64,000 nt of DNA from Caulobacter segnis (GCF_003243465.1 NZ_QFQZ01000015.1:1-64000), one strand, 5' to 3'. Positions 9,018 through 18,271 are shown, counted from the first letter of the stretch. Numbers and translations: made by a program. Notes: generated by a model not told the origin, from the sequence alone.

Positions 9018-10226
9018 ATGCCCGACGCGCCCAGCCGCCGTTCGCGCGGCGCCAACAACGACCGCGCGAATCTCTCCGGCACCAACCTGGAGCGGGCCGG
9101 CGACTATAATCAGCGCGTGGCCTTGCAATCGATCCGGGTCGGGCTGGCCAAGACCAAGCAGGACGCCGCCGCGTTCACCGGCCTATCGGTTCCGGCGATC
9201 ACCAACATCACCAACCGGCTGCTGGATGACGAACTGATCATCGAGGCCGGCAAGTTGCATGGGGCCCGCGGCCAGCCGGCCATGACCTTCGCGATCAATC
9301 CTGACGGCTGCTATTCCATAGGTCTCAACATCGACCGTGATCACGTGACCATCGTCCTGCTCGATCTGGCGGGACAGGTACGCGCCCGCGCGACGCACGA
9401 GTGGGCCTTCGCGAGCCCGGAGACGGTGGCCGAATTCTTCGACCATCACTGCAAGGCGTTTCGAAAGATCAAGGGCGTCAAGCGCGACAGGATCATCGGG
9501 GTGGGGATCGCCATGCCCGACGATCTGGCCAAGAGCGACCTACCCCATCGCCCGTCCGAATACGAAGCGTGGAACAGGGTCGATGTCCGCGCGCTGCTGT
9601 CGCGCTCGCATGATTGGCCAGTCGTGCTTGAGAACGACGCCGCCGCCGCGGCCCTGGGCGAGCTGCATTTTGGCCACGGCATGCGCAACCAGAGCTTCTT
9701 CTACATGCTGGTCAGTTCGGGCCTGGGGGGCGGACTGGTCATCGACGGCGAATATTTTCGCGGCGCGCGCGGCCGTAGCGGCGAACTGGGCTTCCTGGGT
9801 GTTACCGGGTCGCAAACCGCGACCTTGGAAGACTTCGTATCGCTCTCGGCGCTCTACGAACGCCTGCAGGATCTGGCGCCGGACAACCCCGCCGACCTTG
9901 TCGATCTGCCGCCCAAGGGCCAGGTGCGGCTCAATGCCTGGATCGAGGAGGCGGCCGAGCGCCTTTGCGACCCGCTAAGGTCCATCAGCTGTCTGATCGA
10001 TCCGCAGGCGGTCTATGTCGGCGGCCGTCTGCCCGAGCCGTTGATCGACCGGCTGGCCGAGGCCGTGAACACCAAGCTGGCGTCCCGGAACCTGCCCCTG
10101 ACCATGGCGCCCGTGCGTCGAGCCGCGCTGGCGTCCGACGCACCGGCCATGGGCGCGGCGATCATCCCGATCATCGCTCGCTACCTGCCGTCCCGCTCGG
10201 CTCTGCGCAATACCGATCAGGCCTAG
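9018..10226 (+). CDS. ROK-family transcriptional repressor (NagC/Mlc-like)
   Basis: 402 residues starting at an ATG after a GAGGA ribosome site. Residues 30-85 form a winged helix with TKQDAAAFTGLSVPAITNIT. The rest is a ROK sugar-binding fold with LENDAAAAALGE and SSGLGGGLVIDGEYF. The usual kinase zinc cluster is not evident, so a regulator is more likely than a kinase. It sits between the two arms of the sugar locus and is the obvious local regulator. The ligand would be a sugar or sugar phosphate of the pathway. Confidence 0.9.
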   Translation: MPDAPSRRSRGANNDRANLSGTNLERAGDYNQRVALQSIRVGLAKTKQDAAAFTGLSVPAITNITNRLLDDELIIEAGKLHGARGQPAMTFAINPDGCYSIGLNIDRDHVTIVLLDLAGQVRARATHEWAFASPETVAEFFDHHCKAFRKIKGVKRDRIIGVGIAMPDDLAKSDLPHRPSEYEAWNRVDVRALLSRSHDWPVVLENDAAAAALGELHFGHGMRNQSFFYMLVSSGLGGGLVIDGEYFRGARGRSGELGFLGVTGSQTATLEDFVSLSALYERLQDLAPDNPADLVDLPPKGQVRLNAWIEEAAERLCDPLRSISCLIDPQAVYVGGRLPEPLIDRLAEAVNTKLASRNLPLTMAPVRRAALASDAPAMGAAIIPIIARYLPSRSALRNTDQA

Positions 10227-10285
10227 ACTAGGTACGGCTCCAGGGCGTCCAGAGGCGATTGCTTTAGGGAACCGAGCATTCCGTC

Positions 10286-10307
10286 AAAAAGGGTCGCGCG
10301 GGCGACC
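10286..10307 (-). terminator. Rho-independent terminator downstream of the GH2 gene
   Basis: On the minus strand a 6-base-pair stem (GGTCGC with GCGACC, loop CCGC) is followed by CTTTTTG. It lies about 150 bases beyond the stop of the GH2 gene in the gap between that gene and the convergent ROK regulator. The rest of the gap (10227-10456) contains a second inverted repeat, ATCAAGCC with GGCTTGAT near 10325-10352, and no gene. Confidence 0.6.
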
Positions 10308-10456
10308 GGCGCAGCCGCTGGCCGATCAAGCCCAGGCCGGTGAACCGGCTTGATGCTTGTCGAACCAACCTGGGCGGAGGCGCCGGACTCGCCACGCCCT
10401 ACCGGGACAGCGGCCAACACCGCCCCTCGCCCCTCCCCCCGGCTCTCCCGCCGGCC

Positions 10457-13400
10457 TCAGCGCACCGCGACGACCGCCGGTCGGACATTCCAGCCTCGCA
10501 ATTCGACCTTGGCGCCGGCCACGACCTTGCCGGGGTAACGGATTTCGACCGTCCGGCGCTCGCCCGGCAGCAGCGAGACGTAGTTGTCGGCGTAGTAGGC
10601 CGGCAAGACCCGATTTCCTTTGGCGTCGATCAGGGTCAGCTTGGCGTTCAGCGCCGGCCCCGAGCCCGTATTGGCGAGATCGACGGCCAAGACGTTCTCT
10701 TCGCCGCTAGCGGCCGCGGCCTTGACCGCCAGACTGACCGGCTGGGCCGACATGGCCGACAGCTTGCGCTCGCCCGCCGCGTCCGCGCCCACCCAATAGA
10801 GGTTGCGCGACAGCACCGCGCCGTCGGCGCCGGTCAGATCCAGCCGCACGACCGCGGCGTCTCCAGACGACAACCCCAGTTCCAGCGTCCGGCCCAGGGT
10901 CACCGCGTCGGCCTTGGCCTCCACAGTGTCTGTCTGGTCGACGCGCACCTTGCCCGACAGGTCCAGCACCCGTGCGCGCAGCTTGGCGCCGGTCACGGGC
11001 GTAGTGGTGTTGTTGACGACGGCCAGCCGGTGATCGGCCAGGCTCATCTGCACGTGCACCGGCTCGGACGCGGCCTTCACGCCATAGAACGAGCCGTGGG
11101 TGTCATAGTCGTGGCTGAGGATCTGCCACATGGTCGAGGGCCAGGCCGGCTGGGTCATCCACAGCATCCGGCCTGAGGACTTTGTCCAAAGCTCCTGGTT
11201 CATGCCTTCGAAGATCGCCCGGTGCGTCTCGTAGTTCATCAGCTGGGCCTTACGCTCGAAGTCCTCGAGGCTGGTGGGCGCGCCCAGCTTGGAGGTCATG
11301 GCCTGCATGAACGACGTGGTCGCGCCATTCCCGGTGGGGTGCCAGTCGTGATAGGCCCAGACGTCGCTGATCGGCCAGCGGTCGGGCGCGGGCACGGCGG
11401 CTTCGAAGGCTTCCAGGGTCGGGAACGATGGCGTGCCGACCTCCACCGAGAAGCCCTTAGCGTGCTCGGTGAAATAGGTCTCCGGCTCACGATAGTTGTA
11501 GGGCCCGCTGTTCTGCAGGTTCACCCGGTTGGAGCTGCCGGTGTACCAGCGTGTGCCGTCCAGGTCGTGGACCAGCGTCTCCAGACCCTCGTTGAGAATG
11601 GGCTGCGGCACGCCCTCGTTCCGCCCGACCCACATCGCGATCGAGGGATGGTTGCGGTAGCGGTCGATGACGTCGGCGGCGTTGGCCAGGAACAACGGCA
11701 CATCCTGGATCTCGAGATTGTAGTCCTGGGTCGATTCCCAGAAGTCGTTGATCACCAGCAGGCCGTACTCGTCGGCAAGGTCGTAGAAGACGTCCTCGGT
11801 GTTCTGTCCTACCCAGTTGCGGATGATGTTGAGGTGAGCCTCCTTGTGCAGGCGGAAATAGGGCTCCAGCCGCTCTCGCGACACGCGCTTGCGCCAATCG
11901 TCCATGCCCCAGTTGCCGCCGCGCGCCGCGATCTTCACGCCGTTGACCTTGAGCACAAGATGCGGTGCCAGGCCGGTCTCGGGCACGTCCTTCACGGCCG
12001 GCGAGGTCTCGCCTTCCTTGGTCAGCGACGTGGCCCAGCCGCCCTCCACCTTGCGGATGCCCTCATGGCTGCCGTCGGTGATGTCCTGGCCGAGCTGCCG
12101 GGCCTTGGCGTAGTCGACCTCGACGCGCCGCAGCTCGCCATGCGAGTCCATCAGCGACAGCTCGTAGGTCATCTGGCGCAGGCCGATGCGGCTGTCCTTG
12201 CGATCGGATTCGCGGCCGTCGACGCTGACCGTCAGATGCAGATCATAAAGCGTCTGCTCGCCATATCCATTGGGCCACCAGAGCTTGGGATTGGCGATCG
12301 ACAGCTGGGGAAATTCCGCGGGCGTCAGCACCACCTTTCCTTGCCCGGGCGCCAGGATCACGGTCTTTTCGACCACGACCGCGCCGAACGCGGCCCGCAC
12401 GACCGCCTGGACCGGCTTGTCGCCCAGGTTCTCGACGGGCACGGTGATTTCAACCTCGGCGACGCTGTTGGCGGGTTTGCCGGGCGCCTGGGGAAGCGTG
12501 GTGACCACCTGGCTGTCGCCCAGCCGGGCCACGCCCGAGGACCGCAGGACCACGTCCTGCCAAAGGCCGGTATTGCGATCGCGGACGCTGGGGATCCAGT
12601 CCCAGCCCTCGGTCGCTACGAAGGTCGGCCCATCGAGCACCTGCAGGCCGCCATTTTCGCCGACGCCGGCGGTCAGGGACTCCTCGTGCGCCAGGCCGGG
12701 ATGAGGCGGCGGAGAGACGCGCACGGCCAGGGCGTTGCGGCCGGGCTTCAGCTTGCCGGCCACGTCGAAACGCCCGCGGATGAAGGCGCCCTTGATCGTG
12801 CCCAGCCTCTCGCCGTTCAGCCAGATTTCCGCGGCGTAGTTGACGCCTTTGAAGACCAGTTGCGGGAAGGCGGCCAGATTGGCCGGGGCGTCGAACTCAG
12901 TTCGATACCAGTAGTCTTGCTTGTTCAGGCTCTCGGGGATGGCGGTGTTGTTGAGGCCGTATTCCGGATCTGGATAGACGCCCCGGTCGACCAGGGTGGT
13001 CAGGACCGTGCCGGGCGTGGTGGCCCGATACCAGGTGCTGGCGTCATATCCCGGCCGCGACAACACCGCGCCCTTCTCGGCGACCTTGGGCGCCTCGGCC
13101 AGGGTCCAACTGGCCAAGGTCCAGGCCGCCAGACCGCCTTCGGTCGCCGGCGCGGTGACCAGCACGGGTCCAGCATACGGCGGCTTGGTGACCGGTTTGG
13201 AGATCGGGGCCTTGGAGACGGGTCTCGTCCAGGCATCCTGGGGCGCGGTCTGGCCGAGCATCTGGCGTGTCTGCACCGGCCAGACTGGACTTCCCGCCTC
13301 GAACGCGGTCAAAGCTTCGTCCGGCGGCGTCCTGGCCAGGGCCAGGAGTTCGCTCGGCGATAACGCGCGCGCGGTGAAGGCCAGGCCCGCGATCTTGCCG

Positions 13401-13906
13401 CCGAACGCCTCACCCGATCCCCGCGGCGCCAGCTTGATCACGGGGGCGGCGGCGAGCGGCGTCACGACACCTTCCCCGGACTTGACCCCGTCGACGAAGA
13501 ACACGACGCGACCCGCGTCGGCGACCGCCGCCAGGTGTCGCCAGGCTCCGGACGCCAGGATCGCGCCGCCGTGGACGACCGCGCCGCCGCTGACCAGGGC
13601 CGGCGCGCCATCGATCAGGGCCAGGTAACGGCCCGATGCGGCCGCTTCCCCAATGCCGGCGATCAGCACCTGGCCCTTCGGGACCTTTGATGGCTTGATC
13701 CAGCCCGAAAGCGTCCAGGCCCCATCCGCCGGCAGCGTCGGGCCCGCCTGGGGCGTCGCGATCGGCTTGATGAGCTGATCACCGCCCGCCGGAAGGTCGG
13801 CGTTGTAGGGCCCGTAGGCCGGGGGCGTAACCTGGGCGAACGCGGCCTGGCTCAGCGCCAAGGCCGACGCCGCCAGCAGGGCGAGCTTGAAAGCGCTTAG
13901 GGTCAT
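10457..13906 (-). CDS. Glycoside hydrolase family 2, beta-mannosidase-like, with N-terminal LamG-type domain
   Basis: 1149 residues with a signal peptide ending in SQAAFAQ. Residues about 45-190 form a LamG/concanavalin-like beta sandwich (WTLSGWIKPSKVPKGQVLIA). A GH2 sugar-binding domain, immunoglobulin-like domains and the TIM barrel follow. The barrel has RGGNWGMDDWRKR and the acid/base Glu in MWVGRNEG; a later Glu in GFSVEVGTPSFP is the likely nucleophile. The layout matches exo-beta-mannosidases and exo-beta-glucosaminidases. With an alpha-galactosidase and a mannose-type isomerase nearby, beta-mannosidase is the better guess. It is third in a minus-strand operon after the kinase and isomerase genes. 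Confidence 0.88.
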   Translation of the reverse strand: MTLSAFKLALLAASALALSQAAFAQVTPPAYGPYNADLPAGGDQLIKPIATPQAGPTLPADGAWTLSGWIKPSKVPKGQVLIAGIGEAAASGRYLALIDGAPALVSGGAVVHGGAILASGAWRHLAAVADAGRVVFFVDGVKSGEGVVTPLAAAPVIKLAPRGSGEAFGGKIAGLAFTARALSPSELLALARTPPDEALTAFEAGSPVWPVQTRQMLGQTAPQDAWTRPVSKAPISKPVTKPPYAGPVLVTAPATEGGLAAWTLASWTLAEAPKVAEKGAVLSRPGYDASTWYRATTPGTVLTTLVDRGVYPDPEYGLNNTAIPESLNKQDYWYRTEFDAPANLAAFPQLVFKGVNYAAEIWLNGERLGTIKGAFIRGRFDVAGKLKPGRNALAVRVSPPPHPGLAHEESLTAGVGENGGLQVLDGPTFVATEGWDWIPSVRDRNTGLWQDVVLRSSGVARLGDSQVVTTLPQAPGKPANSVAEVEITVPVENLGDKPVQAVVRAAFGAVVVEKTVILAPGQGKVVLTPAEFPQLSIANPKLWWPNGYGEQTLYDLHLTVSVDGRESDRKDSRIGLRQMTYELSLMDSHGELRRVEVDYAKARQLGQDITDGSHEGIRKVEGGWATSLTKEGETSPAVKDVPETGLAPHLVLKVNGVKIAARGGNWGMDDWRKRVSRERLEPYFRLHKEAHLNIIRNWVGQNTEDVFYDLADEYGLLVINDFWESTQDYNLEIQDVPLFLANAADVIDRYRNHPSIAMWVGRNEGVPQPILNEGLETLVHDLDGTRWYTGSSNRVNLQNSGPYNYREPETYFTEHAKGFSVEVGTPSFPTLEAFEAAVPAPDRWPISDVWAYHDWHPTGNGATTSFMQAMTSKLGAPTSLEDFERKAQLMNYETHRAIFEGMNQELWTKSSGRMLWMTQPAWPSTMWQILSHDYDTHGSFYGVKAASEPVHVQMSLADHRLAVVNNTTTPVTGAKLRARVLDLSGKVRVDQTDTVEAKADAVTLGRTLELGLSSGDAAVVRLDLTGADGAVLSRNLYWVGADAAGERKLSAMSAQPVSLAVKAAAASGEENVLAVDLANTGSGPALNAKLTLIDAKGNRVLPAYYADNYVSLLPGERRTVEIRYPGKVVAGAKVELRGWNVRPAVVAVR

Positions 13907-13961
13907 CCTGGTTTCCTCCGCGGCTTTCTTGCCGCCGCTTGATTATTTCGCGTGTAGGCGA

Positions 13962-15182
13962 TCAGGCCGTTCGCTGGATGGGCAAGGCGCGGGGGCCAGA
14001 TGATGCTTCATCTCCGTCCCGCGCGGCTTCGTCGAGCGCATGGCCCAAGGTCTCGATGGCGCAGACGATGTGATAGAAGCTGCTGGCCGGAGCCGGCGCT
14101 TCGACCAACGCGCCGCCCACGGTCATGCGATCGAACCACAGGCCAGGCGTTGAGGTCTGCAGATAAAGCTCCAGCCCTTCGATCGCCATGGCCACGGTGT
14201 CCCACCAAGGGCCGCCGACCTGCGAGGCGGCCAGCGCCCACGCCTTGATCCGTTCCGTCTGCGGCCAAAGGCGGGCCTCGCCATCGAACCTGGAAAAGTC
14301 GTCGAGCAAGCCGTTGAGGGCGACATTGCGCACGGGATCAACGCCGCGTTCCTCGCCAATGCGGATTAGCCGCATCGCCGCGACGCGCGCGGCGAGCACG
14401 TGAGGACGCCCGGACGCCAGCCGGCTCCAGCGCAGCAGCAGCCAGGCCCACTCGAACTGGTGTCCAGGCTCGACGACACGGCCCGGCTGGCCCATGGCGG
14501 GCGCCCAGCCGTCGGCGAAGAATTCCTTGAGGGCTCCTCCGCACATCGGATCAATAAATCGATCGAGCGCTAGTCGGACGATGGCTTCCGCCGCCTGCGC
14601 CCATTGCGGGTCTCCGCCGGCCTCCATCCAGGCAAGGCACGCCTCGAGCAGATGCATGTGCGGGTTAGAGAGCAGTTCGGCCGGCGGCGGGTCCATCGAC
14701 CAGAAACCGGCGTCGGCATGGCGAAAGGCGGTGAAGATCGCCTCGCGCAGGGCGATGGCGCTGGCCTCGGCCGGCGGCCCGACCAGGGCGCGAAGATTGG
14801 CCAAGGCCAGGAGCACGAAAGCTTGGTCATAGAGCGCGGCCCGGTCATCCAGAACACGGCCGTCCGCGTCGATCAAGGTGCGGACCAGACCGTCGGAGCG
14901 AACATAGCGAGCCAGGAACGCGCGCAGTCCTCGTTGCAGGAGGGCCTGGTCGATCGACGCGCCAAGCCGTCGGGCCACGGTCAGGGCATAGAGCTGGCGC
15001 GGCTGGACTCGCGCCCGGCGCGGCGCGCTGACGGGCCGTCCATCCAGTCCGATCAGTTCTTCGAACAGGCCGTCGGCGTCGACGCCCGCGGTGCTCCAGA
15101 GCGGCGCGGCCTCTTCCAGGAGCCAGGTTCTCAGGCGATTGAACCCCGCCTGCGCGCGGGCGTGGTCTTCAGGCGGCGACAT
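13962..15182 (-). CDS. AGE-family sugar isomerase/epimerase, probably mannose isomerase
   Basis: 406 residues from the ATG at 15180-15182, which lies inside the end of the ROK kinase gene (14-base overlap, suggesting translational coupling). The (alpha/alpha)6 barrel family is shown by ALYDQAFVLLALANL, NPHMHLLEACLAW and PGHQFEWAWLLLRWS, the last holding a conserved active-site His. The family covers N-acylglucosamine 2-epimerase, cellobiose epimerase and mannose isomerase. The coupled kinase and the nearby mannosidase favour mannose to fructose. An upstream in-frame ATG at 15221 is possible but less likely. Confidence 0.87.
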   Translation of the reverse strand: MSPPEDHARAQAGFNRLRTWLLEEAAPLWSTAGVDADGLFEELIGLDGRPVSAPRRARVQPRQLYALTVARRLGASIDQALLQRGLRAFLARYVRSDGLVRTLIDADGRVLDDRAALYDQAFVLLALANLRALVGPPAEASAIALREAIFTAFRHADAGFWSMDPPPAELLSNPHMHLLEACLAWMEAGGDPQWAQAAEAIVRLALDRFIDPMCGGALKEFFADGWAPAMGQPGRVVEPGHQFEWAWLLLRWSRLASGRPHVLAARVAAMRLIRIGEERGVDPVRNVALNGLLDDFSRFDGEARLWPQTERIKAWALAASQVGGPWWDTVAMAIEGLELYLQTSTPGLWFDRMTVGGALVEAPAPASSFYHIVCAIETLGHALDEAARDGDEASSGPRALPIQRTA

Positions 15183-16092
15183 GGTTGGTCCAAGCCCCCG
15201 GCTCCCAAAGCCTGGCCGCACCGCGCACGCCCGAGGAGTCGCCCCAGCGCGCCTTGGCGATGCGGGCGGTCCACTGGTCGGCGAAAACTCGCGGGGCGAT
15301 CAGCGATGGCAGGCGGTCGTAGAGCGCATCGATGTTCGACAGGCCGCCGCCCAGGACAAAGACATCGGGATCCAGGATGTTGCAGAGCACGGCCATCGCT
15401 CGCGCTAGGCGATCGACGAGACGGTCGAAAGCCGCGTCAGCCTCGAGATCACCGTTGCGAGCGGCTGAAAGGATGGCTTCGCCCGTCCAGTCCAGGCCGG
15501 TCCTGGCCTTGAAGTCACGCCGCAGGCCCGAACCAGACACCCAGGTCTCAAGACAGCCCGACTGACCGCACCAGCACGGCGGTCCGGGATTTTCCTCCGG
15601 CGTGGGCCAGGGCAGCGGGATGTGGCCCCACTCGCCGGCCACACCGTTGACGCCCTCCACCAAGCGGCCGTCGACCACCAATCCGCCGCCGCATCCAGTG
15701 CCCAGGATGATCGCGAAAGTGGTGTGGGCGCCCATGGCCGCGCCGTCCCAGGCCTCGGACAGAGCCAGGCAATTGGCGTCGTTGGCCAGCCGCACCGGCC
15801 GCCCCAGCGCATGGGTGAGATCCTCGCGGAACGTGCGTCCATTGAGATAGACGGTATTGGCGTTGCGCATCAGGCCAGAGCGCGGCGAGATCGAGCCGGG
15901 AGCGCCGACGCCGACCGATCCCTGTTGGCCCACCTGCTGCTCGACCTTGGCGATGAGATCGCAGACCGCGCCGATGGCGCTGTCGTAGTCGCTAGGAGTT
16001 GGAACACGAGACGAGGCCAGGACATGGCCGTCCTGCGATAACGCAGCAGCCTCGATCTTTGTCCCCCCGAAGTCGACGCCTATCCGGATCAT
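15169..16092 (-). CDS. ROK-family sugar kinase, probably fructokinase
   Basis: 307 residues. The ATG at 16090-16092 follows a strong GGGAGGA site, which decides it over the upstream in-frame start at 16137. The phosphate-binding motif DFGGTK opens the protein, LANDANCLALSE and GTGCGGGLV follow, and a zinc-binding CWCGQSGCLE motif is intact, as expected for a kinase of the ROK family. It is first in the operon with the isomerase and GH2 genes. Fructose or glucose would be the substrate; the pairing with an AGE isomerase points to fructose formed from mannose. Confidence 0.9.
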   Translation of the reverse strand: MIRIGVDFGGTKIEAAALSQDGHVLASSRVPTPSDYDSAIGAVCDLIAKVEQQVGQQGSVGVGAPGSISPRSGLMRNANTVYLNGRTFREDLTHALGRPVRLANDANCLALSEAWDGAAMGAHTTFAIILGTGCGGGLVVDGRLVEGVNGVAGEWGHIPLPWPTPEENPGPPCWCGQSGCLETWVSGSGLRRDFKARTGLDWTGEAILSAARNGDLEADAAFDRLVDRLARAMAVLCNILDPDVFVLGGGLSNIDALYDRLPSLIAPRVFADQWTARIAKARWGDSSGVRGAARLWEPGAWTNHVAA

Positions 16093-16170
16093 TCCGTCCT
16101 CCCACCGCACCCTTGGCCGGGTGTCACCCTTCGGCATTAGCGGGGAACACGGCGGATTCCAACATAAAAT

Positions 16171-16187
16171 AAATATTTTTGTTTTTC
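16171..16187. promoter_or_regulatory. AT-rich candidate operator between the ROK kinase and GntR genes
   Basis: AAATATTTTTGTTTTTC matches the element at 7511-7527 at 16 of 17 positions. It lies in the divergent promoter region of the kinase-isomerase-mannosidase operon. The same motif before both arms of the sugar locus is best explained by a shared regulator, presumably the ROK protein. Confidence 0.45.
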
Positions 16188-16223
16188 TAATTCATTTACA
16201 ACGCGGGCACGAGGAGCGGATAG

Positions 16224-16589
16224 ATGCTGTTTGATCCTGAAAAGGCGCATCGCGCCAAAGAAAGGGAGGAGGATGCGCGCGGGAGCTCTCCAGAGGTTTC
16301 GGCGCTGCGAGCCTGGATGTCGACCCGGGACTGGCGCGGTCAAGTTCCGCTCTACGTCCGCATCTCGGTCGCGATCTTGCTCCAGGCTCCCTCGGAGGGA
16401 GAATTGATGCGGCTTCCCCCCGAGCGTGAGCTTGCAGATCGCTTTTCGGTCGCGCGGGTGACTGTGCGCAAGGCGCTTGACGTTCTCACCCACCTTGGAT
16501 TGCTGGAGCGGCGCCGGCGCACCGGGACCTTTCTGAAGGGATCATCGCCGCCGCCGTCCCATGTATGTCGCTCAATCCTGACGTCCTGA
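16224..16589 (+). pseudogene. GntR-type regulator truncated after its DNA-binding domain
   Basis: 121 residues. Residues 40-105 are a good GntR winged helix (LPPERELADRFSVARVTVRK, then LGLLERRRRTGTFLKG). The protein stops 16 residues later with no UTRA or FCD effector domain, where the family normally has about 150 more residues. Sequence after the wing does not resemble any GntR effector. The gene diverges from the ROK kinase and may once have regulated it. The cut coincides with the end of the sugar locus and the start of mobile-element DNA. Confidence 0.65.
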
Positions 16590-17061
16590 GCAGCGCGGCG
16601 CATCGAGAGTGGAGAGTAAAGTGGCGACACAAGATGCTTTCAGCGGCGCGTTCGTGAATCCCCGTCTGAGTGTTCTGAATTCCGCCGCCAGCTTCGCTGG
16701 GCGGGCGGCTGCATGGTGTGGGGCGGCTTGGCACCCGCCACCGTCGTGGCGATCGGCGAGACCTTGAAGCGGGGCGGAACCCCTCAACGTCAAGGGCCAC
16801 GGCCGACATCGTCAAGCTCTGTTCGACAAGATCCAAGCCCACGGCTTGCCTCGAACTCGCGGAGAAATTCGCCCCCGAAGCGAATTTGACGATTCCAGCC
16901 GAGTACACGTCTAACGACAACGAGCATGACCCTAAGGATATCGTTTCGATAAAATTGAGCCGAGTCCGCGTCTAGGTGGAGTTTGGCGAGCAACGCCGCG
17001 TGAGAACGGTTTTGTTTAGAGCGCCGTCTCTGAACTGAGCAGACCGGTCGGTTCCAACCGC
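16590..17061. other. Gap without a supportable gene at the edge of the mobile element
   Basis: About 470 bases. Short open frames exist on both strands but none has a convincing start, ribosome site or family resemblance. I see no tRNA and no clear direct repeat that could be called an attachment site. It is probably degenerate DNA at the junction between the chromosomal sugar locus and the element to its right. Confidence 0.4.
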
Positions 17062-17073
17062 CGGAGTAATAGT

Positions 17074-17277
17074 TTGTCCCGTCGTTACCTTCTCACACCC
17101 CGCCAACGTGAATGCCTTTCTCTAGCCCGCGACGGTAAGACCGCCGCCCAGATCGCCCACCAGCTCGGAATCTCCGAGCATACCGCCAACAGCTATCTTT
17201 CAGAGTCTTACCGACGTCTCGGGGCGCGCAATCGCGCCCATGCCGTCGCCTTGGCCGTCCAACTCGGCGAGATCTGA
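17074..17277 (+). CDS. Small LuxR-type helix-turn-helix protein
   Basis: 67 residues starting at TTG, which sits behind CCGGAGTAATAG and is the only start that leaves the domain whole. Nearly the entire protein is a LuxR/GerE DNA-binding domain: LTPRQRECLSLARDGKTAAQ followed by LGISEHTANSYLSESYRRLG. There is no receiver or autoinducer domain. It stands just upstream of an XRE regulator and the conjugation genes in the same direction, so it probably controls transfer or maintenance of the element. Confidence 0.8.
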   Translation: MSRRYLLTPRQRECLSLARDGKTAAQIAHQLGISEHTANSYLSESYRRLGARNRAHAVALAVQLGEI

Positions 17278-17393
17278 GGTCGCTCGCCGGCGGCGCCGGC
17301 GTCCTGGCCGCCGATATTTTTGTCAGGTCCGGCCGCCCTGGCTCGTCAGAAGCCTGGCGGCCGCGTGGCGCCGCGCCAGCGGCGGAGCAGGCC

Positions 17394-17804
17394 TTGGACG
17401 ACGAGGACAAAAAAGACCCGGCCCGACGGGTCGATCGCCATGCCGGCCGGCGGTTGCGTTTGCGACGAAGACAGCTGGGCCGCTCTCAAGCCAGGCTGGG
17501 GCAGGCGCTCCGGGTCAGTTTCCAGCAGATCCAGAAGGACGAGCGCGGCGCCAATCAGCTGACCGCGACCCGGCTGCACGACCTCTCCGAGGCGCTGGGT
17601 GTTCCGATCGGCTACTTCTTCGAGGGTCTTTCCTCGTCCACGGGCGGAGCGCTTGAGCTTTGGGGCGACGGCGCATTGCTCTCTCGGGACGTTCTCGGCG
17701 CGGCGGACAGCAATGCTTGTGCCGTCGCGGTCACGGCCATCCGTTCCCCAAAGCTTCGCCGCGAGATCCTCAAGCTCGTCAAAGCCTTGTCCGAAGCCGA
17801 ATGA
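17394..17804 (+). CDS. XRE-family helix-turn-helix regulator
   Basis: 136 residues from a TTG start behind GGAG. An XRE domain occupies about 20-80: LGQALRVSFQQIQKDERGAN then LHDLSEALGVPIGYFFEGL. The remainder is a short C-terminal tail ending in LRREILKLVKALSEAE. This form is common in alphaproteobacteria. It lies directly before the Trb operon and is a likely regulator of conjugation together with the small LuxR-type protein. Confidence 0.8.
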   Translation: MDDEDKKDPARRVDRHAGRRLRLRRRQLGRSQARLGQALRVSFQQIQKDERGANQLTATRLHDLSEALGVPIGYFFEGLSSSTGGALELWGDGALLSRDVLGAADSNACAVAVTAIRSPKLRREILKLVKALSEAE

Positions 17805-17923
17805 TCCGCGCCGGCCGGCCTTGTTACGCTCAAGTCCCGGAGGTTTTCGCCCGCGAAATCCTCTCGATTGCGACGCAAACTCAGGCTGTGCACGGTTTGG
17901 TCGTCAACCGCGAGGACCCGGCC

Positions 17924-18271
17924 ATGCGATCGCCCACCCTTCCGCCGCGTCCCGTCCGCCGCGTGCTTGGCCTGCTGGTCGTGACGGGGCTCCTGGTCCT
18001 GGCCGCCGAGCCGGCCTTCGCCGCCGGCGGGGGCGGCGCGGCCATGCCGTGGGACGACAAGCTCAGCGCCGTGGCCGACTCCATCACCGGGCCCGTGGCC
18101 AAGGCCATCGGGGTGATCGCCATCGCCCTGACCGGCCTGGGCGTGGCCTTTTCGGAGGGCGGGTCCTGGGTCCGGCGGGGCCTCAGCGTGATCTTCGGCC
18201 TGTCGATCGCCTTCACCGCCTCTTCCTTCGCCCTGTCGTTCTTCAACTTCACCGGCGGGGCGGGGTTCTAG
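17924..18271 (+). CDS. trbC: TrbC/VirB2-family conjugal pilin
   Basis: 115 residues from the ATG at 17924. A signal peptide ends near EPAFAAGG. Two hydrophobic segments follow (about 62-80 and 87-107), as in VirB2/TrbC major pilin precursors. It begins a run of tightly packed mating-pair-formation genes and its stop is directly followed by the start of trbD. The TrbB ATPase gene that often precedes trbC is absent here. Confidence 0.85.
   Translation: MRSPTLPPRPVRRVLGLLVVTGLLVLAAEPAFAAGGGGAAMPWDDKLSAVADSITGPVAKAIGVIAIALTGLGVAFSEGGSWVRRGLSVIFGLSIAFTASSFALSFFNFTGGAGF

Noticed and set aside
9018..10226. Calling the ROK protein a second sugar kinase
   Set aside because: It has an N-terminal winged helix and lacks the zinc cluster seen in the true kinase at 15169-16092.
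11222..13363. Long plus-strand frame inside the GH2 gene
   Set aside because: The GH2 protein with signal peptide and catalytic motifs is on the minus strand; the plus product has no family features.
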